From contig JALHNT010000001.1 of assembly GCA_022843385.1 (NCBI GenBank), positions 124,001 through 188,000 on the forward strand: 64,000 nucleotides of DNA, read 5' to 3'. The translations under genes and the position numbers were made by a program. Shown in pieces: positions 51,688 to 60,175 of the stretch (the stretch's first letter is position 1; each line of letters opens with the position of its first letter). The notes beneath the pieces were generated by a model, which was not told where the DNA came from, did not search any database, and worked only from the letters and a program-made list of their open reading frames with translations. This stretch comes from Anaerolineae bacterium (GTDB lineage: Bacteria; Chloroflexota; Anaerolineae; Aggregatilineales; Phototrophicaceae).

Positions 51688-52719
51688 ATGAAAGCAGCCG
51701 TCATCACCGGACACGGTGGCATGGAAGTGGTGCAGGTCGTCCACGATCTGCCGATCCCGCAAGCGGGCGCGGGCGAAGTGCGGGTGAAGATCCGTGCCGC
51801 CGCGCTCAACCGCCTCGATCTATGGGTGCGGCTGGGCTGGCCGGGGCTGAACCTGAAGATGCCGCACATCACCTGTGCGGATGGTGCTGGGGTGGTCGAT
51901 CAGGTGGGGGCGGGCGTGACGGCCTTCAAGCTGGGCGACCGGGTGTGCATTGACCCGACGATTGTTGATCCTGATAGTCCGGCGCTGCTGACCGGGCTGG
52001 AGAACCAGTCGCGCATCCACCTGCTGGGCGAGAGCGTCCCCGGCGTGGGTGCGGAGTATGCTGTGCTGCCCCAGCGCAATCTGATGAAAATCCCCGATCA
52101 TATCACCGACTCGCAGGCTGCCGCTGCCGGGCTGGTCTATGTCACCGCCTGGCATTCGTTGATGACGCGCGGTGGGCTGCGCGCCGGGGAGAGTGTGCTG
52201 ATCGTCGGGGCGGGCGGCGGGGTGAACAGCGCCAGCATCCAGATCGCCAAACTGGCCGGGGCGAAAGTCTATGTCGTCGGCAGCACGGCTGAGAAATGCG
52301 CCCGCGCCAGCGAACTCGGTGCCGACATCTCCATCAACCGCGAAGAGACGCCGGAATGGTCACGGGCGTTGTATCAGATGACCGGCAGGCAGGGCGTCGA
52401 TGTGGTGATCGATAATGTCGGTGCCAGCACCTTCAACAACAGCCTGCGCTGCGCCCGCATCGGCGGACGGATACTGGTGGTCGGCAACACCAGCGGCCCG
52501 TTCGTCGAACTCGATCTGCGCCAGGTCTTCGCCCGTCAGGTGAGCATCATCGGCAGCACGATGGGGCCGCATCAGGATTTTGTGAAGGTGATGAACCTGG
52601 TCTTCGAGGGTCGCCTCAAGCCGGTCATCAGCGCCGTGCTGCCCATCGACGAAGTGCGCCGGGGCATGGAGATGCTGGCGAATTTCGATATGTTCGGCAA
52701 GATCGTGCTGGAAGTCTAG
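51688..52719 (+). CDS. Zinc-type alcohol dehydrogenase/quinone oxidoreductase (MDR family)
   Basis: 343 residues from ATG 51688, seven bases after GAGG; the ATG at 51685 is the alternative. GroES-like domain (AALNRLDLWVRLGWPG, CADGAGVVDQVG) then Rossmann domain with GAGGGVNSASIQIAK. The structural four-Cys zinc cluster of classical ADH is absent, and the catalytic zinc ligands are only partly suggested (C and D in the THICADGAG-like region). NADP(H)-dependent reduction of enones or alcohols is likely. First gene of a four-gene plus-strand operon. Confidence 0.88.
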   Translation: MKAAVITGHGGMEVVQVVHDLPIPQAGAGEVRVKIRAAALNRLDLWVRLGWPGLNLKMPHITCADGAGVVDQVGAGVTAFKLGDRVCIDPTIVDPDSPALLTGLENQSRIHLLGESVPGVGAEYAVLPQRNLMKIPDHITDSQAAAAGLVYVTAWHSLMTRGGLRAGESVLIVGAGGGVNSASIQIAKLAGAKVYVVGSTAEKCARASELGADISINREETPEWSRALYQMTGRQGVDVVIDNVGASTFNNSLRCARIGGRILVVGNTSGPFVELDLRQVFARQVSIIGSTMGPHQDFVKVMNLVFEGRLKPVISAVLPIDEVRRGMEMLANFDMFGKIVLEV

Positions 52720-52723
52720 ACGC

Positions 52724-53641
52724 ATGAACCTGACGCCCAACACCCAACCGACCTTCTACTTCATCGGCGTGACCACCACCCAGTCGTCGATCATGCGGAT
52801 TTTCCCCCGCTGGATGACCATCCTGGGGCAGGACGCCCGCATCGTCGGGCTGGATGTGCCGCTGAATGCGCCGGCTGCCACCTACCGCGCCATCATTGAA
52901 CATATGAAGGCCGACCCGCTGGTGCGCGGGGCGCTGGTGACGGCACACAAGATCAGCCTGTATCAGGCCGCCAGCGATCTCTTCGACTGGCTCGACCCCT
53001 ATGCCGTGCTGTGCGGCGAAGTCTCCGGCATCGCCAAACGCGACGGTCAACTGCGCGGCTATGCCAAAGATATTTTCTCCGCCGGTAACTCGTGGAAGGC
53101 GCTGGTTCCCCCCGATCACTTCGCCCAGACCGGCGCTGAGACGCTGTGCTTCGGCAGCGGTGGGGCAGCCGTCGCGCTGACGGTGTTCCTGAGTGAGCAA
53201 GCGGATCGCCCCAGGCGCTTCACCTTGGTGGACATCAGCCGCCAGCGCCTCGACCATGCCGCCGAGCTTCACGCCCGACTGAACAGCGATATTCAGTTCG
53301 CGTATATCCAGAACGCCGACCCGTTCATCAACGATGCCCTGATGACGGCGCTGCCACCGGGTTCGGTGGTCATCAATGGCACCGGCATGGGCAAGGACAT
53401 CCCCGGTTCGCCCATCACCGCTGCCGGGTTGTTCCCGCCATCCGGGCGTGTCTGGGAATTCAATTATCGCGGTGCGTTGGACTTCCTCCATCAGGCACGA
53501 CGACAGGAACGCCCGCAGCAGTTGACCATTCACGACGGCTGGGTTTACTTCCTGCACGGCTGGACTCAGGTTGTCTATGAGGTCTTTCAGGTGCCGGAGT
53601 CGCCGGAACGCTTCGCCCAACTGGATGCGGCGGCGCGATGA
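52724..53641 (+). CDS. Shikimate-dehydrogenase-like (AroE-fold) protein
   Basis: 305 residues. N-terminal substrate domain with GALVTAHKISLYQAASDLFD, where the Lys is at the AroE catalytic position, and a Rossmann domain with ETLCFGSGGAAVALTVFLSE. The end has WEFNYRGALDFLHQA, equivalent to the AroE end motif. Motifs for shikimate recognition (SxS near the N-terminus, NxTxP) are altered to GVTTTQSS and VTAHK, so the substrate may be quinate, a cyclitol or a sugar acid rather than shikimate. It starts four bases after the dehydrogenase stop and overlaps the kinase start. Confidence 0.75.
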   Translation: MNLTPNTQPTFYFIGVTTTQSSIMRIFPRWMTILGQDARIVGLDVPLNAPAATYRAIIEHMKADPLVRGALVTAHKISLYQAASDLFDWLDPYAVLCGEVSGIAKRDGQLRGYAKDIFSAGNSWKALVPPDHFAQTGAETLCFGSGGAAVALTVFLSEQADRPRRFTLVDISRQRLDHAAELHARLNSDIQFAYIQNADPFINDALMTALPPGSVVINGTGMGKDIPGSPITAAGLFPPSGRVWEFNYRGALDFLHQARRQERPQQLTIHDGWVYFLHGWTQVVYEVFQVPESPERFAQLDAAAR

Positions 53642-54423
53642 ACCCTATCGATGCGCTCAAGGCACAACTACCGGATGACCTGCGCGATCTGACGCACGAG
53701 GACTGGCAGCCGGTCACCGATGGGATGTCGGGGGCAGGAGTGTATTTCATCCCGCGCCTGAACGCCTATCTGAAGCTGTCACACGATCCGCTGCGGGTTG
53801 ATCTGCGTCCGGAATATGAACGGCTGGCCTGGCTGGATGGCGAGCTGCCGGTGCCAGAAGTGTTGTATTTTGGCGCATTCGACACGCGCCAGTATCTCCT
53901 GCTCTCCGCCCTGTCCGGCACCCATGCCGATCAGCCGGGATGCTGGGCCGATCCAGCGCAGCAGGTGGCCGTGCTGGCTGAGGGGCTGCGGCTGATCCAT
54001 GCGCTGGACTTCCGGCGCTGCCCGTTCGCTCGTCCGCTGGATACCATGCTGGCGCTGGCGCAAGCGCGGCTGGAAGGCGTGTTGGTTGATGCCGATGATT
54101 TTGATGATGAACGCGACGGCTGGTCGCCCCAGGCGGCCTTCAATGAACTGCTGGCGACCTATCCAGCGGTGGAAGAGCAGGTCTGGGTGCATGGCGATTA
54201 CTGCCCACCGAATGTGCTGCTGGCGGATGGACGGATCAGCGGCTTCATCGACTGGGGACGGGCTGGCATCGCCGATCCTTATCAGGATTTGGCGCTGGCC
54301 GAACGCGAAATTGCTGATAACCTGGGCGCGGAATGGGCGCTGGCCTTCCTGCGAGCCTATGGTCTCGCGGATGTGGATTGGGATCGAATCCGTTTCTACA
54401 AGTTGTTGGATGAATTCTTCTAG
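53638..54423 (+). CDS. APH(3')-like phosphotransferase
   Basis: 261 residues; the ATG overlaps the previous stop by four bases. Kinase landmarks: Lys46 in AYLKLS, Glu59, VHGDYCPPNVLL with D187 and N192, and FIDWGRAGIADPYQDLALAEREI with D205. The last helix, DWDRIRFYKLLDEFF, closely follows the end of aminoglycoside 3'-phosphotransferases. All catalytic residues are present. Aminoglycoside resistance is possible, but its place between an AroE-like dehydrogenase and KDPG aldolase suggests a sugar or cyclitol kinase role. Confidence 0.85.
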   Translation: MNPIDALKAQLPDDLRDLTHEDWQPVTDGMSGAGVYFIPRLNAYLKLSHDPLRVDLRPEYERLAWLDGELPVPEVLYFGAFDTRQYLLLSALSGTHADQPGCWADPAQQVAVLAEGLRLIHALDFRRCPFARPLDTMLALAQARLEGVLVDADDFDDERDGWSPQAAFNELLATYPAVEEQVWVHGDYCPPNVLLADGRISGFIDWGRAGIADPYQDLALAEREIADNLGAEWALAFLRAYGLADVDWDRIRFYKLLDEFF

Positions 54424-54432
54424 GAGCAAATC

Positions 54433-55107
54433 ATGGCGCGTTTTGACCGCTTGACCGTCTATCAGACCTTGCTGTCCGATGGGATGCTGCCGCTGTTCTA
54501 CAGCCCGGATGCCGCGCTGGTGAAGGGCGTGGCGGCGACGCTGGCGCGCGGGGGCAGCCGGGCGCTGGAGTTCACCAATCGCGGTGACTTCGCTATCCAG
54601 GTTTTCAGCGAGCTGGTGCAGGAATGTGCCAAATCTGCGCCAGACCTGATGATCGGCGTCGGCTCGATTGAAGATGCCCCGACCGCGGCGCTCTATATCG
54701 CGCATGGGGCGAACTTCGTCGTTGGCCCGAACTTCAACCCGGAGATCGCCCGGCTGTGCAACCGGCGCAAAATCGCCTACATGCCCGGCTGTGGTAGCGT
54801 GACCGAGATCGCCACTGCCGAGGAAGCTGGCGTCGAGATCGTCAAGTTCTTCCCGGCCGATGCGTTGGGCGGTGCTGAATTTGTCAAAGCCATCCTCGGC
54901 CCGCGCCCCTGGACGCGCATCATGCCCACCGGCGGCGTCAGCCCGGATGAGGCCAACCTCAAGGCCTGGTTCGGGGCAGGGGTGGCCTGCGTCGGCATGG
55001 GCAGCAAGCTCATCCGCGCCGACTGGCTCAAGGAAGGGAACTTCGCCGCGGTGGAGGCATTGACCCGCGACACCCTGGCGCTGATAAAGACAATCCGGTC
55101 AGGCTGA
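54433..55107 (+). CDS. eda: KDPG/KHG aldolase (2-dehydro-3-deoxy-phosphogluconate aldolase)
   Basis: 224 residues, with AGGAG before the ATG. The (beta/alpha)8 aldolase has Glu in ALEFTNRGD, VGSIEDAPTAALYIAHGANFVVGPNFNP, MPGCGSVTEI and the Schiff-base Lys in VKFFPAD, then MPTGGVSPDE for phosphate binding. It splits 2-keto-3-deoxy-6-phosphogluconate to pyruvate and glyceraldehyde 3-phosphate (Entner-Doudoroff) or 4-hydroxy-2-oxoglutarate. Last gene of the operon, so the pathway probably ends here with a phosphorylated keto-deoxy acid. Confidence 0.92.
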   Translation: MARFDRLTVYQTLLSDGMLPLFYSPDAALVKGVAATLARGGSRALEFTNRGDFAIQVFSELVQECAKSAPDLMIGVGSIEDAPTAALYIAHGANFVVGPNFNPEIARLCNRRKIAYMPGCGSVTEIATAEEAGVEIVKFFPADALGGAEFVKAILGPRPWTRIMPTGGVSPDEANLKAWFGAGVACVGMGSKLIRADWLKEGNFAAVEALTRDTLALIKTIRSG

Positions 55108-55126
55108 TAGAACCTGAACCACAGAG

Positions 55127-55206
55127 CGAACCTTAAGGTCTATAACGAAGTCGCTGGTTCTATAATTAAGTCAGCGATCATCGCATATCATTAGAGTTAA
55201 GGTTCG
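55127..55206 (+). promoter_or_regulatory. Control region of the SpoIIAA-like gene cluster
   Basis: CGAACCTTAA (55127-55136) and its perfect complement TTAAGGTTCG (55197-55206) flank 60 bases. Inside are two 18-base direct repeats, TCTATAACGAAGTCGCTG (55139-55156) and TCTATAATTAAGTCAGCG (55159-55176), exactly 20 bases apart, two helix turns, as expected for a dimeric regulator. The second contains TATAAT (55161-55166), so it may overlap a -10 box. The start codon of the first gene is six bases after the right arm. No -35 match is clear. Confidence 0.5.
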
Positions 55207-55211
55207 TTCAT

Positions 55212-55592
55212 ATGCCAGTCACAGTACAGTGGGGAAATCCCGACAAAACGTTTATCGTTGAAGCTTTTCACGGGCAGTGGAATGTCAACGAAATCCATCA
55301 GGGGATGGATACTGTCCAGCAGTTGCTCGATGAGGTCTCTTACCCGGTCAGCTTCGTCGTCGACCTGACCGGGGCAGTTGGTTTCCCGGCAAATCTCTCG
55401 CCAGTTGCCGGACGTTTTGACCGTCTATTCAAGGATCGTATGAACCAGATTGTGATGGTCGGCGCGAATACCTACCTCAAAACTGTCATTGGTGTCCTGG
55501 TGCGGTTAATGCCCAGCACCCTGAATGGGATACAGTTCGCCGCTTCGCTTGAAGAAGCACAGGCCAAGTTGAGCCGTCACGTCACAGGGTAG
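55212..55592 (+). CDS. SpoIIAA/STAS-like protein, paralog 1
   Basis: 126 residues (MPVTVQWGNPDKTFIVEAFHGQW). The pattern of strands and helices (ending VVDLTG, VGANTYLKTVIGVL, FAASLEEAQAKL) resembles SpoIIAA-like STAS domains that bind lipids or phosphoproteins. It is the first and most diverged of four consecutive paralogs. AAGG lies nine bases upstream, inside the inverted repeat arm. Typical phosphorylatable Ser of anti-anti-sigma factors is not evident. Confidence 0.75.
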   Translation: MPVTVQWGNPDKTFIVEAFHGQWNVNEIHQGMDTVQQLLDEVSYPVSFVVDLTGAVGFPANLSPVAGRFDRLFKDRMNQIVMVGANTYLKTVIGVLVRLMPSTLNGIQFAASLEEAQAKLSRHVTG

Positions 55593-55713
55593 AATTCTCC
55601 CTCGTATTGAGTATCATCAACTTCTCAAACGTCAACGGACAATGGGTGGAAAGTTGGTGTAGACTGTTGCGAGGGGTGTACATCCATGAAAGCAGAATAA
55701 CAAGCCACCCACC

Positions 55714-56076
55714 GTGCGTTGGGATAACCCAGAAAAAACCACCGTCTATGAAGCCTTTGAAGGCCGATGGGATGTGAAGGATGTCCACCAGGCGATGGAC
55801 GACTTCAACCGGTTGATGGAACCAAACATGCTCCCGGTTGATATCATAGTCGATCTGACGCAGTCGCAATCCAATCCGACCAATCTGGCGCTGGCGGCCG
55901 GGCGGGCCGATCAGGTACTCAAGGGGCGCATCAATCAACTTGTTGTCATCGGTGCCAACTACTATCTTCAGACCATTTCGACGGTCCTTACGCGTATGAT
56001 TCCTGCTATGCGAGGGACTGCGAAATTTGCTGCGACGATGGAAGAGGCCCGCGATTTACTGAAAGCACAGCCATGA
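55714..56076 (+). CDS. SpoIIAA/STAS-like protein, paralog 2 (uncertain start)
   Basis: 120 residues from GTG 55714 (reading RWDNPEKTTVYEAFEGRW). Aligned to the other copies, about four N-terminal residues (PPTV) lie before any start codon, and the next upstream in-frame codons (AAG CAG AAT AAC) include no ATG, GTG or TTG before a TGA at 55687. No ribosome site is seen. Body motifs VDIIVDLTQSQSNPTNL, LAAGRADQVLKGRINQ and GANYYLQTISTVL are intact. It may use GTG, or the start may be damaged. Confidence 0.7.
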   Translation: MRWDNPEKTTVYEAFEGRWDVKDVHQAMDDFNRLMEPNMLPVDIIVDLTQSQSNPTNLALAAGRADQVLKGRINQLVVIGANYYLQTISTVLTRMIPAMRGTAKFAATMEEARDLLKAQP

Positions 56077-56118
56077 AGATTGATAGCAAGAATCCTGTTA
56101 CAGAAGAAGGGGTATAGC

Positions 56119-56496
56119 ATGCCTGTTACAATCGGTTGGGACAACCCCGAAAAGACCGTTGCCCTCGAAAGCATCGAAGGGAATTGGGGATTGGCCGAAA
56201 CCCATGCCGCCCTTGACGATTTGGAGCGCATGATTGACGAAGTCAACCGCCCCATTGACATCATTGTTGACCTCAGCAATGCCAAAGGTTCTCCGACCAA
56301 CCTGACGCTGGCTGCTGGTCGTGTGGATCGGATCCTTCGAGGGAATGTGAATCGCACGGTGATTGTCGGAGCGAATTATTACATGCAGGTCTTTTCCGGT
56401 GTGTTGAGCAAAGTCGTACCCAAGGTGATTGGCAACATTCAGCATACTGATACACTGGAAAATGCCCGTGCGCTGCTCGAGAAGCAGCAGTCCTAA
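56119..56496 (+). CDS. SpoIIAA/STAS-like protein, paralog 3
   Basis: 125 residues from ATG 56119 (MPVTIGWDNPEKTVALESIE), with AGAAGGGG six bases upstream. Conserved core with paralogs 2 and 4: RPIDIIVDLSNAKGSPTNL, LAAGRVDRILRGNVNRTVIV, GANYYMQVFSGVL, and the C-terminal TLENARALLEKQ. Soluble and small. It begins 42 bases after the paralog 2 stop. Confidence 0.75.
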   Translation: MPVTIGWDNPEKTVALESIEGNWGLAETHAALDDLERMIDEVNRPIDIIVDLSNAKGSPTNLTLAAGRVDRILRGNVNRTVIVGANYYMQVFSGVLSKVVPKVIGNIQHTDTLENARALLEKQQS

Positions 56497-56522
56497 ACCA
56501 CCAAACGTGACAGGAAATGCAC

Positions 56523-56903
56523 ATGGCAATAACATTGAGCTGGGATAACCCGGAAAAGACAATTGTCATAGAGAAAATCGAAGGAAAATGGGATCTGAGC
56601 GAAACCCACCAGATCATCAGCCAGGTGGAAGCGATGGCACAGGAAGCGGGTCAGCCTGTCGATATCATTGTAGATATGACCGAAGCCAAAGGTGTGCCGA
56701 CCAATCTGACGCTGGCGGCCGGTCGGGCTGATCGCGTGCTGCGCGGTCGTATCAACCGGGTGGTGCTGGTCGGTGCCAATTACTACATGGAAACGATCAT
56801 GGGTGTGTTGTTCAAGATCGTGCCGAAGGTTTTCGGCAGCGTCCATTTTGCCAAATCAGTAGAGGAAGCACGGGCGCTGTTGACGGCGCAGCCAACTCAA
56901 TAG
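56523..56903 (+). CDS. SpoIIAA/STAS-like protein, paralog 4
   Basis: 126 residues from ATG 56523 (MAITLSWDNPEKTIVIEKIE), seven bases after AGGA; the ATG at 56517 is less well placed. Core QPVDIIVDMTEAKGVPTNL, LAAGRADRVLRGRINRVVLV, GANYYMETIMGVL, SVEEARALLTAQ. Most similar to paralog 3, so the cluster grew by tandem duplication. It may act as a set of anti-anti-sigma or lipid-sensing partners. No sigma or anti-sigma gene is adjacent. Confidence 0.75.
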   Translation: MAITLSWDNPEKTIVIEKIEGKWDLSETHQIISQVEAMAQEAGQPVDIIVDMTEAKGVPTNLTLAAGRADRVLRGRINRVVLVGANYYMETIMGVLFKIVPKVFGSVHFAKSVEEARALLTAQPTQ

Positions 56904-56944
56904 ATCGTTATTGTTAAGTCCAGAGTCGAAAGGTGTTCTACAGT

Positions 56945-58120
56945 ATGAGACTCCTGACTCGCCTCTTCCTCATCGTTGCTGTTGGCTTGCTTGCCTTCAG
57001 CCTCGTCCATGCCCAGGGGGTCGAAGATAATCAAGCCATCGTCTACATGGCCTATGAAGGCACCGCCGAAGGTTCGATTCTCATCGTCTCGCCCGAAGGC
57101 TACCGTGATAAGGTCATCGGGCGTGACTGGTTTGGCTCCGACTCATCCGGGCGCTATCAACGAGAGGAGATGAGCGCCTCCGACGATGGTCGCTCGCTGG
57201 CGATCAGCGTCCGCGATACGGTGGATGATGTGATCCTGTGGGTGCCGATCATCAACCTGGACGAGCCAGGCAGCGGCAATACCCTGTACCCACTCTACAC
57301 CACGCAGGCGGTCAGGCTAGGCGGCTTCTCGCCGGATGGTCGGTATCTGGCGCTGGCGGTGGTCGGGCAGGAAAGCGCGGATGCGCCGCTGACCGGTGGG
57401 ATGATGGTGTTCGACATCACCAGCAGCCAGGAGTTCGATGAGTATGGCAAGTGGTGGCTGCCGCTGGAACCCCGCGATGGACAGATCATGTGGGCCGAAA
57501 TCGGTGACTGGACGGCAGAAGGTGTTCAATTTCTCCCGACCTGTTACGACTGCGGGGAACACACGGCTGGCGAATACCTGCTCTGGAATCCGTTCGCCGA
57601 AACGATCACCCCGGAGACTGGCGCTTACTTCGTCCCCGATGTGATTAGATTGAAAGCCACTGGCGAGGCACTGCGGCTGGACTCTGACGAAGATTTCCCG
57701 CGCAACCCCGGTGTGACCGGGCCCAATGTCGTCCGTTACCTGCCGACCGTCACGCCCGACCCAGCGGCGATGACGACGATCTACGCGGATCCACGCGGCA
57801 TCGGGTTGGCGCAATGGGTGCTGGATGGGCAGGCCGCGTTGGTGCAGCCCGCCAATGTGAATGACCAGTGGCTGCTGATCTATCGTGATGGTCGAGTGGT
57901 CGAGTATCCCTATATGCGGGGCATTTACTTTGTTGTGGGGTCAACCGACGGTTGGTTTGTCCAGGGCGGCAACGCCGATGGCTACACCGATCTCAACCAT
58001 ATCCGGCTCGACCGATCAGACTATCTGGTGTCGGCTGCGGGTTGGGCAACCGTCATCCGTCCGCCGCGCCTGGGGACGAGCCTGCCCAATCCACCGCCAA
58101 CATTTCAGGCCATCGACTAA
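56945..58120 (+). CDS. Secreted beta-propeller-like protein, unknown
   Basis: 391 residues from ATG 56945 (MRLLTRLFLIVAVGLLAFS), signal peptide ending near VHAQ. The mature part has repeats of the form GGFSPDGRYLALAVV and SASDDGRSLAISV, typical of weak TolB/WD-like blades, and a Cys pair in TCYDCGEH. No enzyme motif. Likely a periplasmic or extracellular binding protein. It follows the STAS cluster by 41 bases on the same strand. Confidence 0.7.
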   Translation: MRLLTRLFLIVAVGLLAFSLVHAQGVEDNQAIVYMAYEGTAEGSILIVSPEGYRDKVIGRDWFGSDSSGRYQREEMSASDDGRSLAISVRDTVDDVILWVPIINLDEPGSGNTLYPLYTTQAVRLGGFSPDGRYLALAVVGQESADAPLTGGMMVFDITSSQEFDEYGKWWLPLEPRDGQIMWAEIGDWTAEGVQFLPTCYDCGEHTAGEYLLWNPFAETITPETGAYFVPDVIRLKATGEALRLDSDEDFPRNPGVTGPNVVRYLPTVTPDPAAMTTIYADPRGIGLAQWVLDGQAALVQPANVNDQWLLIYRDGRVVEYPYMRGIYFVVGSTDGWFVQGGNADGYTDLNHIRLDRSDYLVSAAGWATVIRPPRLGTSLPNPPPTFQAID

Positions 58121-58289
58121 ACCAGTCGCAGCGCGAAGTGATTCTTCCACAGACCGGTTGTCTCAAGCGGTGCAGCGGCGTTGGCTTTGCCGATCTCTAC
58201 CCGGCTTGAGTCATTCTCACTGCCCCCTCAGTCGCTCCCCACTATGCTATACTGATCGGCGCAACCCGCCCATCTTCGGAGGCCGAACC

Positions 58290-60047
58290 GTGACCACTGC
58301 CGCAGCGCTCCTGACATCGAGTGATCTGTTCACGCTGGTTGAACTGCTCCGCGTCTATCCCGACTCGAAAGCCTTTCCTGATCGTGCCCTGCGCACGCAT
58401 ACCGATGAGGGGACGCCACTCACCCCGGATGCGATTGAGGCCGCCTTTCAGACTGATATGATTGCCGCTTTCGGTCAGCGCCTGCCGGGACTGGTCACCA
58501 CGCTGAATGATCCCCAGATCAGCGACAGCCAGAAACTTATCGCCATCGCCCATCTGATGCGCCACCTCAGCGTCGAACTCCAGCACTTCACCGACGCCCA
58601 TTGTGAGCCGCCGGTGGGAACCGGTCAGCCGGTGTTGGAACGGATCGATATGGAAGGCCATCTGAACCGGATGTGGGACGAACTGGCGCGTCAGCCGGAG
58701 CAGATCGCTCGTGAAGCCGCGCAGACCACGCTGATGCCGCTGCCCCATCCCTACATCGTACCGGGAGGTCGGTACCTGGAGATGTTCTACTGGGATAGCT
58801 ATTTCATCGCGGTTGGACTGGCCGCGACCGGGAGACAGACGATGGCGCGGAACATCGTCGATAATGCGGCGCACCTGATCGAAACGCTCGGCTATATCCC
58901 CAACGGCAGCCGGCATTACTTCCTCGAACGTTCGCAGACGCCCTACTTCGGCTTCATGCTCGATCTGCTCCGGGCCACCGCGCCCGACATCTGGGCCGAA
59001 GCAGCGACTCGTGAGCGTTATCTGGCGGCGCTGCGGCGGGAATATGCTTTCTGGATGGCCGAGACCGGTGAACAGGCTGGGCGGCGGGTCGTGGTGGATG
59101 AGGCCGGACTCAACCGTTACTGGTCAGGCAGCGCGGCTCCCCGACCGGAAGGCTATTACGAGGACATCGGCGCGGCTTACGAACGCGGGCTGACCGATGT
59201 CGATGAACACACCTCGCAGGAAGCCGCCAATCTCTACCGCAATCTGCGCGCCGCCTGTGAGTCCGGCTGGGATTTTTCGACGCGCTGGCTGCACGGCGAG
59301 TCCTATCCGCTGCACAGCATCCGCACCACCCGCATCCTGCCGCTCGACCTGAACTGTATGCTCTACCACTACGAGCGCCGTCTGGCCGACTTCAGCCCAG
59401 ACGAAGCCGAGGCCGGGCGTTATCGCCAGCGTGCTGCTGAACGCAAACGTATCCTGCTCAGGCATTTCTGGGATGCCGAGCAGCAGTGGTTCATCGACTG
59501 CCTGATCCCGGACTCCGCCCTTGCCCCTGACCTGCGGCTGACGCGACCCGTGCGCGGCGACGAACTGCGCTCCACCGGCATCCTGTCGATTGCTGGCATC
59601 TTCCCCTTGTTCTGTGGCCTGCTGGACGCATCTCAACCCGATGAAGGCCGGCTGATCGAACAGACCGTTGATACCCTGGTCGGGCGGTTTGAGTTCCCCG
59701 GCGGCATCGTCAACAGCCTGACGCGCCGCTCCGATGGCAGCAGCTATGGGCAGCAGTGGGATTACCCCAACGGCTGGCCGACGCACCAGTGGGTGACGGT
59801 GGCAGCGCTGGAACAATACGGCTATCACGAACACGCCCGCCGCATCGCCCAGCGCGTGGTCGATACTGCCCGCGCCGTCTATGACAGCACCGGCAAGATG
59901 ATGGAGAAGTACAACGTCGTCGATCCCCGTTCCATCGCCGGCGGCGGCGAGTATCGCACGCAGGAAGGCTTCGGCTGGACCAACGGCGTCGTCGCTGGCT
60001 GCCTGACCTATCTGGCGCACGGTGCCTGGTGGATTCGGCACGACTGA
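58290..60047 (+). CDS. Trehalase (GH37)
   Basis: GTG start at 58290, seven bases after GGAGG; a frame extends upstream but only through the previous gene. 585 residues. Trehalase signature 1 PGGRYLEMFYWDSYF at 158-172, ESGWDFSTRW (about 325, carrying the catalytic Asp), signature 2 QWDYPNGWPT (about 489) and EKYNVV with the second acid near the end. Splits trehalose to two glucose. No signal peptide seen, so probably cytoplasmic. The N-terminal 120 residues are longer than the core. Confidence 0.93.
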   Translation: MTTAAALLTSSDLFTLVELLRVYPDSKAFPDRALRTHTDEGTPLTPDAIEAAFQTDMIAAFGQRLPGLVTTLNDPQISDSQKLIAIAHLMRHLSVELQHFTDAHCEPPVGTGQPVLERIDMEGHLNRMWDELARQPEQIAREAAQTTLMPLPHPYIVPGGRYLEMFYWDSYFIAVGLAATGRQTMARNIVDNAAHLIETLGYIPNGSRHYFLERSQTPYFGFMLDLLRATAPDIWAEAATRERYLAALRREYAFWMAETGEQAGRRVVVDEAGLNRYWSGSAAPRPEGYYEDIGAAYERGLTDVDEHTSQEAANLYRNLRAACESGWDFSTRWLHGESYPLHSIRTTRILPLDLNCMLYHYERRLADFSPDEAEAGRYRQRAAERKRILLRHFWDAEQQWFIDCLIPDSALAPDLRLTRPVRGDELRSTGILSIAGIFPLFCGLLDASQPDEGRLIEQTVDTLVGRFEFPGGIVNSLTRRSDGSSYGQQWDYPNGWPTHQWVTVAALEQYGYHEHARRIAQRVVDTARAVYDSTGKMMEKYNVVDPRSIAGGGEYRTQEGFGWTNGVVAGCLTYLAHGAWWIRHD

Positions 60048-60175
60048 GAGCGCGATATATTGCCAGCATGTGCTGAAAAGATCATGAAATTGGTGCGCTA
60101 CAGATGTGAGAGGTCTGCATCCTCGCTATAATCAGGTTTATGAAGTGATAATTAGGTTGCTGAGACGATACAGCG

